From Frankia sp. (GTDB taxonomy: Bacteria; Actinomycetota; Actinomycetes; Frankiales; Frankiaceae): 20,235 nucleotides of DNA. The first letter of the stretch is position 1. Each line of letters begins with the position of its first letter. The notes beneath the pieces are model-generated. The model was not told the origin of the DNA. It made no database searches and saw only the letters and a program-made list of their open reading frames with translations. The position numbers were made by a program, and so were the translations under genes. Location of the stretch: the NCBI GenBank assembly GCA_019689615.1, contig JADGHD010000017.1, forward strand, positions 1-20,235. The letters are read 5' to 3'. Shown one piece after another: positions 7,062-13,500 of this stretch.

Positions 7062-8597
7062 ATGTCAGGTCAGCTCGCCCGTGCCCGGCGCCGTCTGCGC
7101 CGCATGTGGTCCAGGCCGCGCCGGGTGTTGTACGCAGCGCGGCGCGGGTGGCCGGGAGCGCGCCGGGTGCGCGTCGAGCTGCTGGCCGGGCTGGTCACCG
7201 CGCTGGCGCTGATCCCGGAGACGATCTCGTTCTCGGTGGTCGCCGGCGTCGACCCGGCGGTCGGGCTGTTCGCCTCGTTCACCATCTCCGCGGTGATCGC
7301 CTTCACCGGCGGCCGGCCGGCCATGATCTCGGCGGCCGCTGGCTCGATGGCGCTGGTGGCCGCCCCGCTGGTGCGCGACCACGGCGTGCAGTACCTGTTC
7401 GCCGCGACCATCGGCGTCGGCCTGCTGATGTTCGTGCTCGGCATGCTCGGCGTCGCCCGGCTGATCCGGTTCGTGCCGCGCACCGTGATGATCGGGTTCG
7501 TCAACGCGCTGGCGATCCTGATCTTCATGGCCCAGATGCCACACGTGTTCACCGACCACTGGGTCGTCTACCCGCTGGTCGCCGGCGGGATCGCGGTGCT
7601 GCTCGTACTGCCCCGGCTGACGAAGGCGCTGCCCGCGCCGCTCGCGGCGGTCGCCCTGCTCACCCTGGTGGCGACGACGTTCGACCTCGGCGCGCCGACG
7701 GTCGGCGACGAGGGCGAGCTGCCCGACGGCCTGCCGGTGCCCGGCCTGCCGGACATCCCGCTGACGCTGGAGACCGCGCGGATCCTCGCGCCGTACGTGC
7801 TGGCGCTGACCGCCGTCGGCCTGCTGGAGACGCTGCTGACGGCCCAGATCGTCGACCGGATGACCGACACCAGGCACGACGCGAACCGCGAGGCCTGGGG
7901 CCTGGGCGTGGCCAACGTGGTGAACGGCTTCCTGGGCGGGATGGCCGGCTGCGCGATGATCGGGCAGACGATCCTGAACGTGTCGGCCGGCGGCCGCGGC
8001 CGGCTGTCCACGTTCGCCGCCGGCGGCTTCCTGCTGTTGCTGGTGCTGCCGCTGCACGCGGTGGTCGGGCTGATCCCGATGGCGGCGCTGGCCGCGGTGA
8101 TGATGGTCGTCGCGGTGATGACCTTCGACTGGAACAGCGTCCGCCCGGCCACGCTGCGCCGGATGCCGCGCGGCGAGACCCTGGTGATGGTCGCGACCGT
8201 GGCGGTCGTCGTGCCCAGCCGCAACCTGGCCTACGGCGTGCTCGTCGGGGTGGTCCTGGCGGCGCTGCTGTTCACCCGCAAGGCGGCCCGGCTGGTCAAC
8301 GTCACCAGCGTGCTCGACCCGGACGGCGGCGTGCGGATCTACGCCGTGCAGGGCCCGCTGTTCTTCGCCTCCACCAACGAGCTGGTCACCGCGTTCGACT
8401 ACGCGCACGACCCGCCCCGGGTGGTGATCGACCTGTCCGACGCCGACGTGCTGGACTCGGCGGCCGCGGCGGCCCTGGACGACGTCCTGCACCGCTACGC
8501 CGAGCGCGGCCGCACCGCCGAGATCACCGGCGTCGACCGCGGCAGCGCCGCCGCCCTGCGCTCGATGCCCAGCTACGCCAGCGGCCACCAGGCCTGA
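7062..8597 (+). CDS. SulP/SLC26-family anion transporter with STAS domain
   Basis: A basic cytoplasmic N-terminus (about 1-38) leads into a long multi-spanning region. It carries SulP hallmarks: AGLVTALALIPETISFS, a Gly/Ala-rich AAAGSMALV segment and IGFVNALAILIF. A C-terminal cytoplasmic STAS domain follows (about residues 415-500), with VVIDLSDADVLDSAAAAAL aligning to the usual D-(L/I)-S...D-S motif of STAS domains. The length of 511 residues is typical. Family substrates include sulfate, bicarbonate, dicarboxylates and other anions, and nothing nearby (no sulfate-assimilation genes or carbonic anhydrase) decides among them. The ATG has only a distant GTGAGG as possible ribosome-binding site. 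The 156-base gap before it could hold its own promoter. Confidence 0.9.
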   Translation: MSGQLARARRRLRRMWSRPRRVLYAARRGWPGARRVRVELLAGLVTALALIPETISFSVVAGVDPAVGLFASFTISAVIAFTGGRPAMISAAAGSMALVAAPLVRDHGVQYLFAATIGVGLLMFVLGMLGVARLIRFVPRTVMIGFVNALAILIFMAQMPHVFTDHWVVYPLVAGGIAVLLVLPRLTKALPAPLAAVALLTLVATTFDLGAPTVGDEGELPDGLPVPGLPDIPLTLETARILAPYVLALTAVGLLETLLTAQIVDRMTDTRHDANREAWGLGVANVVNGFLGGMAGCAMIGQTILNVSAGGRGRLSTFAAGGFLLLLVLPLHAVVGLIPMAALAAVMMVVAVMTFDWNSVRPATLRRMPRGETLVMVATVAVVVPSRNLAYGVLVGVVLAALLFTRKAARLVNVTSVLDPDGGVRIYAVQGPLFFASTNELVTAFDYAHDPPRVVIDLSDADVLDSAAAAALDDVLHRYAERGRTAEITGVDRGSAAALRSMPSYASGHQA

Positions 8598-8603
8598 CCC
8601 CGG

Positions 8604-8620
8604 CGGCGCGACCCGCGCCG
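8604..8620. terminator. Bidirectional hairpin between SulP and the HExxH gene
   Basis: CGGCGCG and CGCGCCG form a perfect 7-bp stem around ACC. It lies 6 bases after the SulP stop codon and 25 bases past the end of the convergent HExxH gene. An alternative register (CCGGCG with CGCCGG) pairs the same region. Its position between two converging genes fits a shared terminator, although there is no U tract. Confidence 0.5.
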
Positions 8621-8645
8621 GCACATGGCCCCGGCCGGGCGCGCC

Positions 8646-10640
8646 TCAGTCGGCCGGGGCGGTGGCCAGCCAGTCGGCCAGCTCGAGGGGGTCCGGGTCG
8701 GGCCGGCCGAGCCCGCGCACCGCGGCGTGCAGCGCGTAGGCGAGCTCGGGGCGGGCCACGACCGGGTCGGCGTCCCCGTGGATGGCCTGGCGGGCCAGGG
8801 CGAGCCCCACCCACGGGTCCAGGTTCTCCGGCTCCTTGCGGATCAGGTCGGCGTAGCCGGCCCCGGCGGTCGCCGGGTCGCCGGTCAGCAGCGCCACGTC
8901 GGCCGCGCTGGCCCCGGCGACGGCCGCCGCGAGCGCCCCCGGCTCCCCCGCCAGCCGGCGGAACCGGTCCGGTTCGCGCAGCCGCAGCAGGGCCAGGCTG
9001 AGCCGGGCGTGCGTGGTGAACTGGGGGGTGCCCGCGCGCAGGTCGTCGCCGCCGGGCGGCGGCGTCAGCCGCGGGCAGCGCCCGCCCGCCGACCAGGCCG
9101 CGAGCAGCTGGTCGAGCGCCACCGGGTCCGGCCGGACGTTGGTCAGCCGCCAGGTGATCCGGTGGTCCGCGTTCGCCCCCCGCGCCAGCTCCTCGGCCCA
9201 GGCCGGGACCTCATCCGCGCTGATCACGGCCAGCCGCGCGCGCATCCCGGCGAGGAAGCGGTGGCCCGGCGCGGTGAGCGTGCCGGAGCGGACGATGCTG
9301 TCGAGCACCCCGCCCAGCCCGGCCCGCCAGCGGGCGTACTCGAAGTGGGCCAGCCGGGCGCCGACGTCGTCGGCCGACGCGCGGTGGACGTTCCAGAAGT
9401 CGATCAGGGTGAGGAACGCGTAGGCGCCCTGGATAAGGCCGGGCACCGGGCGCGGGTCCCGTCGCCAGGGCGAGTAGTAGCAGGTCCGCCGCTCCGGCAC
9501 GAACAGCGGCACCAGGTCGAGCAGCGCCGACAGCCGGCTGTGCGCCAGCTCGTGCACCAGGGAGGCGGCCATGGCCAGCCCGCTGTGCGGCAGCGTCAGC
9601 GCGACCGCGCCGTAGGCGTCCGCCGACGACGCGCTGAGCTCCTGGCCGGCGCCAAACCCGCCCGCCAGCGGCACGAGCGAGAGCAGGGCCGGCGCGATCG
9701 CCTCGGCCCGCCGCGGGTGCCAGGTCACCAGGATCCGCCACCCCTCCTCCAGCCGGGATTGCCACTCGGTTAGCTCGGCGCCGGTCAGCCGGGAGGTGGC
9801 CGGGGCGTGGTGGAAGTTGCGGAACGGGTCGATGTCGTCCAGGTCGACGACGAGGCGCCGGCCGCCGCTCTCGGTCACCAGCCGCCGCAGCGGCAGCCAG
9901 GGCGGCCCGTCGGCCAGCGCCTGCCGGCTGGCGACGTCCAGGCGCAGCCGGACCACGGGGTGGCCGCCGGATCCGCCGGCCGGGCGCACGGTGACGCTCG
10001 CCTGGCCGCTGCCGGGAGCGAGGAAGCGCACCTCGATCCGCACCCAGCCGGCCAGCGGCGCGACCTGGGCGAGGCCGAGCGTCGGGAGCATCAGCGCGCC
10101 GCCGGGCGCGTAGCCGGTGACCGCGCAGTCCTGCCCGGCCCGCAGTGCCGCGGCCGCCGCGACCGAGCCGAAGTAGCCGACCTGGCTGGCCAGCTCCGCC
10201 GCCGCGGGATCGGTCGCGTCGGCTCCGGCTGGGCCGATCGCGTCGCTGGACAGCTCGCGCAGGCAGCGCATCCCCCAGGTGCCCAGCTGCGGGTGCAGCA
10301 GCAGGTCGTTCACGGCGGAGCGAACCTGGTGGTGCGCTCGGCGCAGCACGGCCGCCGCCTCGGCCAGCCCCGCCCGGTCGGCCAGCGCCGGCACCCGGCT
10401 GGCCGCCGCCTCGACCAGGGCGCGTATCAGCAGCATCCGCTTGCTGAGTTGCGCAGCGGGCAACGTCGGGACCGCGGCCTCGCCGGCCGCCAGCGCGTCC
10501 AGCTCCGCCAACGTCACCCGGTGCGGCACCAGCTCCGGGCCACGCGCCCCGGCGCCGTCCAGAGCCTCCCCGGCCGGCGCCGCGCCGGACGGCGCCTCAT
10601 CCGGTGGCGCTGCGCCGGAGGGCGCCTCATCCGGTGGCAT
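8646..10640 (-). CDS. HExxH-motif putative RiPP modification enzyme (aKG-HExxH peptide beta-hydroxylase family)
   Basis: This 664-residue protein carries a metal-binding HELAH motif at His363-Glu364-Leu-Ala-His367 within SLVHELAHSRL. It lies in the third position behind an FxSxx-COOH precursor and its radical SAM enzyme, the usual context of the family named for a HExxH motif and putative peptide modification. Members are now annotated as alpha-ketoglutarate-type peptide beta-hydroxylases rather than proteases. The N-terminal 25 residues are two exact PPDEAPSGAA repeats plus a degenerate third copy. The middle (about 40-350) is helical with a beta-rich insert, and the C-terminal about 150 residues look like helical repeats. 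The ATG at 10640 overlaps the fxsB stop region by 14 nt, so translation is probably coupled. No clear Shine-Dalgarno sequence is visible and a later start is possible. The reaction here is inferred from family and context. Confidence 0.85.
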   Translation of the reverse strand: MPPDEAPSGAAPPDEAPSGAAPAGEALDGAGARGPELVPHRVTLAELDALAAGEAAVPTLPAAQLSKRMLLIRALVEAAASRVPALADRAGLAEAAAVLRRAHHQVRSAVNDLLLHPQLGTWGMRCLRELSSDAIGPAGADATDPAAAELASQVGYFGSVAAAAALRAGQDCAVTGYAPGGALMLPTLGLAQVAPLAGWVRIEVRFLAPGSGQASVTVRPAGGSGGHPVVRLRLDVASRQALADGPPWLPLRRLVTESGGRRLVVDLDDIDPFRNFHHAPATSRLTGAELTEWQSRLEEGWRILVTWHPRRAEAIAPALLSLVPLAGGFGAGQELSASSADAYGAVALTLPHSGLAMAASLVHELAHSRLSALLDLVPLFVPERRTCYYSPWRRDPRPVPGLIQGAYAFLTLIDFWNVHRASADDVGARLAHFEYARWRAGLGGVLDSIVRSGTLTAPGHRFLAGMRARLAVISADEVPAWAEELARGANADHRITWRLTNVRPDPVALDQLLAAWSAGGRCPRLTPPPGGDDLRAGTPQFTTHARLSLALLRLREPDRFRRLAGEPGALAAAVAGASAADVALLTGDPATAGAGYADLIRKEPENLDPWVGLALARQAIHGDADPVVARPELAYALHAAVRGLGRPDPDPLELADWLATAPAD

Positions 10641-10641
10641 G
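10582..10641. repeat. Two-copy 30-bp tandem duplication at the fxsB/HExxH junction
   Basis: Two adjacent 30-base units (10582-10611 and 10612-10641) share their first 27 bases with one mismatch and differ in the last three (GCT against ATG). The copy at 10612-10641 contains both the fxsB stop codon and the HExxH start codon. The other copy lies wholly inside the HExxH reading frame and encodes a second PPDEAPSGAA. A degraded third copy seems to follow in the protein (PAGEALDGAG). Because the unit is ten codons, it changes the N-terminus without shifting the frame. Confidence 0.85.
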
Positions 10642-11907
10642 GCGCAGCCGGGAAAGTGTGTCGACGAGGTCCACCCGGACCCTCCGCTCGATGTGCGTAA
10701 TCAGGGCGAGCAGGTCCGGACAGTAGACCGAGGGGTTGCGGTAGCCGGCACCGGCCCGGTAGCGATGCGGGTAGTAGCCGCCACCGCAGACCCGGCCCAC
10801 CGGGCAGGCCTGGCACGCCGGCGCGAGGGCGGCCATGCCGAGCTGGCGGGCGGCCACCCCGGGCTGCCTCAGGGCCTCGTCGAACGGGTGCCGGAACACG
10901 TCGAGGCCGGTGTCGGCCGCCCCGTCGTAGGCCGCCCGCAGGGTGTCCACCTGTTCCAGCGAGCCGTCGGTCTCGATGACGAGCAGGGTGGCCGGGGCGA
11001 GCCCCACCGACTCGACCGCGCCGCGCCCACCGAGCAACAACGAGATGAGCGTGCTGAACAGCCGGATGTCGGTCTCCTGCCGGGGGGAGTCATACCAGCG
11101 GTCGAACAGCCGGACGAGCCAGTCCGCGTACGGCGTGGTCGCCGGGTCGTCGGTGGGCCGGCCAGGCGGCGGCGTGCTCCAGGTGCCGTGCGGCAGCAGC
11201 ACGTCGATCGCGGGCGGGTCGTACTTGAGCAGCTCGGCGTAGACGTCGAGCGGGTCGGCGGACAGGTCGACCACGGCCAGCACCCCGGCGAACAGCCGGC
11301 GGTAGCGCGGCGAGCCCAGCAGCCGCAGCCCGCGGGCCGCGTCGGCGTGGCTGCCCCGGCCGTCGGCGCGCGGGCGTCGCCGGTCATTCACCTCGCGCGG
11401 GCCGTCCAGGCTGACCCCGACCCGGATGTCGTGCTCGGCCAGGGCGTCCAGCATGGCCGGCGTCAGGAGCAGCCCGTTGGTCTGCGCTGACAGCCGCAGC
11501 CGGGTTCCCGGCCGGACCGCGGCGCGCAGCGTGCCGGCAAACCACGAGATGAACGCGGCCCCGGCCAGCAACGGCTCACCACCGTGCAGCACGACGTCCA
11601 CGGTCGGCAGGTCGTGAGCGCCGGCGTGTTCGGCGATCCGGTCGGCGACGCGACGGGCGGTGTCGCGGCTCATCACCCGCGGTTGCTCCCGCCAGCCGGC
11701 CCCGTCCGAGGCATACACGTAGCAGTACGAGCAGGCCAGGTTGCACCGGCTGTGGATTTTGACGATGAACTGCCGGAATGGGCGCGGCCGCCAGCCGCCG
11801 CTGGCCAGTCCGGCCACGTCCAGCAGGTCGCGGGGCCATTCCGGCGGGCGGACGGGCACGCCGGCCCCGGAAACCAGCGGCCAGGTCGCGGGCGCCGCCG
11901 AGGACAT
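10627..11907 (-). CDS. fxsB: FxsB: radical SAM/SPASM cyclophane-forming peptide maturase
   Basis: The radical SAM cluster motif CNLACSYC is intact (Cys55, Cys59, Cys62). It is preceded by FRQFIVKIHSR and followed by VVLHGGEPLLAG and VGVSLDGP, as in peptide-modifying radical SAM enzymes. A C-terminal SPASM-like region supplies Cys365, Cys368, Cys374 and Cys396 for auxiliary iron-sulfur binding. Family knowledge: FxsB enzymes belong to the three-residue cyclophane-forming group, which joins an aromatic ring carbon to the beta carbon of a residue two positions later. The predicted target is Phe52-Gln-Ser54 of the adjacent fxsA product. I chose the ATG at 11907 (426 aa), 17 nt after the fxsA stop; the open frame upstream overlaps fxsA and is not gene-like. 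No leader-binding RRE domain is evident at the N-terminus. Confidence 0.93.
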   Translation of the reverse strand: MSSAAPATWPLVSGAGVPVRPPEWPRDLLDVAGLASGGWRPRPFRQFIVKIHSRCNLACSYCYVYASDGAGWREQPRVMSRDTARRVADRIAEHAGAHDLPTVDVVLHGGEPLLAGAAFISWFAGTLRAAVRPGTRLRLSAQTNGLLLTPAMLDALAEHDIRVGVSLDGPREVNDRRRPRADGRGSHADAARGLRLLGSPRYRRLFAGVLAVVDLSADPLDVYAELLKYDPPAIDVLLPHGTWSTPPPGRPTDDPATTPYADWLVRLFDRWYDSPRQETDIRLFSTLISLLLGGRGAVESVGLAPATLLVIETDGSLEQVDTLRAAYDGAADTGLDVFRHPFDEALRQPGVAARQLGMAALAPACQACPVGRVCGGGYYPHRYRAGAGYRNPSVYCPDLLALITHIERRVRVDLVDTLSRLRHATG

Positions 11908-11924
11908 GGTGCAGACCCGGTTGG

Positions 11925-12095
11925 TCAGATGTTCGACTGGAACCCCGCGAGCGTCTCCTCCGGGTGGCGCGCCTCCCGCAACAACCGGCGCAGCGACTCG
12001 GTGAGGACGTCGCTTTCCAGCCCTTCCAGCTCGGAGAGGTCGAGCCGCGCGAGATCGACGAGAGCCGACTCGAACGAGGTGGGCTCCGCAGCCAT
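11925..12095 (-). CDS. fxsA: FxsA: FxSxx-COOH RiPP precursor peptide
   Basis: This 56-residue peptide ends exactly in FQSNI, matching the F-x-S-x-x-COOH signature that names the family. Residues 8-50 form an acidic, Leu-rich leader (FESALVDLARLDLSELEGLE and TESLRRLLREARHPEETLAG), likely an amphipathic helix recognised by the maturase. The predicted modified core is only the last few residues, Phe52-Gln53-Ser54-Asn55-Ile56, with a Phe-Ser cyclophane as the expected product. I chose the ATG at 12095 because AAGGGGAG stands 5 bases upstream on the minus strand, an excellent ribosome-binding site. An in-frame start at 12215 would add 40 residues of low quality. No Cys and no GG or other obvious protease site marks the leader-core border. 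Confidence 0.93.
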   Translation of the reverse strand: MAAEPTSFESALVDLARLDLSELEGLESDVLTESLRRLLREARHPEETLAGFQSNI

Positions 12096-12691
12096 GGCAC
12101 TCCCCTTCAATAAGCCGGGCGGCCAGGCCTTGGCCTCCCCCCACCGACCTGTTCCCTGAGCCACGCTGCCAATTGGCAGGCTCGTCCGGTTCAGGGATTT
12201 TTTACCGAGCCCCACGGGCGTCCGGCCGATCCTAACAGGGCCGACCTATTCGCCCCAGCACCCGCTGCGCGAACGCGCGAGTCGGCGGCACACCACTCGG
12301 CGGGCCGTGGGAAAACACCGCTACAGGACCGTCGCGCCGCGGCGCCCAGCGCGAGAGCATTGGTTTACGCGATTGCTGCCCTGATCTACTTGGGCGCGAC
12401 CTTTGTCGCCGTGGTGGAGCTTTGGCTCGTTGTTGTCTCGAACCCTCCCCACCAGGACGCTACGCCGTGAGCGTGCCACCGTGCATTCTCAGCCTCTTCA
12501 GCCGCATAGCTGTTTCGGCCAGTGGCTATTCGGGCCAGCCACCCCGGCCGGTCGGGCCGGCCCGCTCGCACCAGCAGCAGCCGGCCGTCGCACCGGTTCT
12601 GACCTGACCGTATACAGCCGTGGATACAGATTTATCCGGCTTGTTACCTGCTCGATCGAGCCGGGAAACGGCCGGGGCCGACGCTGCCGGC
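12096..12691. other. Divergent intergenic region between fxsA and the cysteine hydrolase gene
   Basis: About 600 bases separate the two divergent starts, one of the longest gene-free stretches in the window. It contains the fxsA ribosome-binding site, a 14-bp palindrome, a run of T at 12199-12204 next to the palindrome, and a less GC-rich stretch around 12360-12660 that probably holds the rightward promoter. Short open frames here have no ribosome-binding sites and repetitive or arginine-rich compositions. I see no RNA gene or known riboswitch. Confidence 0.55.
12166..12179. promoter_or_regulatory. 14-bp perfect palindrome upstream of fxsA (operator candidate)
   Basis: CTGCCAATTGGCAG is perfectly self-complementary and lies 71-84 bases upstream of the fxsA start codon. 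Its symmetry and AT-containing centre, in a GC-rich promoter region, fit the binding site of a dimeric repressor or activator. No regulator gene is in the window to pair with it. Confidence 0.5.
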
Positions 12692-13432
12692 ATGACCTCC
12701 ACCGCCTCCGCGGCTGACGCCACCGCCGCGGCGCTCAGCGCGGGCCCGGCCACGGCGCTGCGGGTGCCCGCCCGGCCGTACGACTTCGAGTTCGACCCGG
12801 CGACCACCGCCCTGTTGGTCATCGACATGCAGCGGGACTTCCTCGAGCCCGGTGGCTTCGGGGAGAGCCTCGGCAACGACGTCTCGCGGCTGCGGACGAC
12901 GATCGAGCCGCTGACCCGGGTACTGGCCGCCACCCGGGAAGCCGGGATCATGGTGGTGCACACGAGGGAAGGGCACCTGCCCGACCTGTCCGACCTGCCG
13001 CCGGCCAAGCTGCGCCGCGGCCAGGCGACCCTGCGGATCGGCGACCCCGGCCCGATGGGCCGGATCCTGATCCGCGGCGAGTACGGGCACGGCATCATCG
13101 ACGAGCTCGCGCCGCTGCCCGGCGAGCCCGTGATCGACAAACCGGGCAAGGGCGCGTTCCACGCCACCGAGCTCGCCGACCTGCTGGCGGGCGCCGGCAT
13201 CGAACGGCTCGTGGTCACCGGGGTGACCACCGAGGTGTGCGTGCACACGACCGTCCGCGAGGCCAACGACCGCGGCTACGACTGCCTGGTGCTCGCCGAC
13301 TGCGTCGGCTCCTACTTCCCGGAGTTCCACCGGGTGGCGCTGGAGATGGTGGCCGCGCAGGGTGGGATCTTCGGCTGGGTGGCCCCCTGCGCCGACTACC
13401 TCGCCGCGCTCGCCAGCCTCGGCGTGTCGTAG
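12692..13432 (+). CDS. Isochorismatase-fold cysteine hydrolase (biuret/ureide amidohydrolase-like)
   Basis: The protein shows the Asp-Lys-Cys triad of the isochorismatase-like amidohydrolases: Asp45 in LLVIDMQRDF, Lys150 in VIDKPGKGAF and Cys183 in TTEVCVHTTVREA. Segments such as YDFEFDPATTALLVIDMQRDF, EYGHGIIDELAPLPGEPVIDK and LADCVGSYFPEFH resemble the biuret amidohydrolase and ureidoacrylate-hydrolase branch more than true isochorismatases. A substrate with an amide or carbamoyl bond is therefore likely. No urea, allophanate or pyrimidine catabolic genes are adjacent to fix it. I prefer the ATG at 12692 (246 aa); an in-frame ATG at 12620 would add 24 residues without recognisable homology. 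Neither has a clear ribosome-binding site. The enzyme is cytoplasmic, with no signal peptide. Confidence 0.85.
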   Translation: MTSTASAADATAAALSAGPATALRVPARPYDFEFDPATTALLVIDMQRDFLEPGGFGESLGNDVSRLRTTIEPLTRVLAATREAGIMVVHTREGHLPDLSDLPPAKLRRGQATLRIGDPGPMGRILIRGEYGHGIIDELAPLPGEPVIDKPGKGAFHATELADLLAGAGIERLVVTGVTTEVCVHTTVREANDRGYDCLVLADCVGSYFPEFHRVALEMVAAQGGIFGWVAPCADYLAALASLGVS

Positions 13433-13454
13433 GACCCGGGACAGGAAACGCCGA

Positions 13455-13485
13455 GAGCCCGGCCCGCGGGGTGCGGACCGGGCTC
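13455..13485. terminator. Bidirectional hairpin terminator between the hydrolase gene and ugd
   Basis: GAGCCCGGCCCGC (13455-13467) pairs with GCGGACCGGGCTC (13473-13485). This gives a 13-position stem with one internal mismatch and a 5-base GGGGT loop. It lies 22 bases after the hydrolase stop codon and 15 bases past the end of convergent ugd. It is the strongest hairpin I found and sits exactly where a shared terminator is expected. Confidence 0.75.
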
Positions 13486-13500
13486 GTCGGGCTGTGGGGC

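Noticed and set aside
7065..8624. 519-codon minus-strand open frame opposite the SulP gene
   Set aside because: His/Gln/Asp/Arg-rich low-complexity translation with no domain; it is the complement of a well-supported transporter.
7106..9001. 631-codon plus-strand open frame overlapping SulP and the HExxH gene
   Set aside because: Almost entirely Arg/Gly/Ala/Pro/Asp, spans two unrelated real genes in another frame, and has no start signal.
8646..10640. HExxH protein as a RiPP leader protease
   Set aside because: HExxH alone suggests a zinc peptidase, but its family and its place behind FxsB favour a peptide-modifying enzyme; protease activity remains only a fallback.
11908..12144. Longer start for fxsB at 12144
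   Set aside because: It would overlap all of fxsA, and the extra 79 residues are Arg/Gly-rich with no similarity to radical SAM enzymes.
12096..12215. Longer start for fxsA at 12215
   Set aside because: The internal ATG at 12095 has a near-perfect ribosome-binding site, and the added 40 residues run across the palindrome and the probable promoter.
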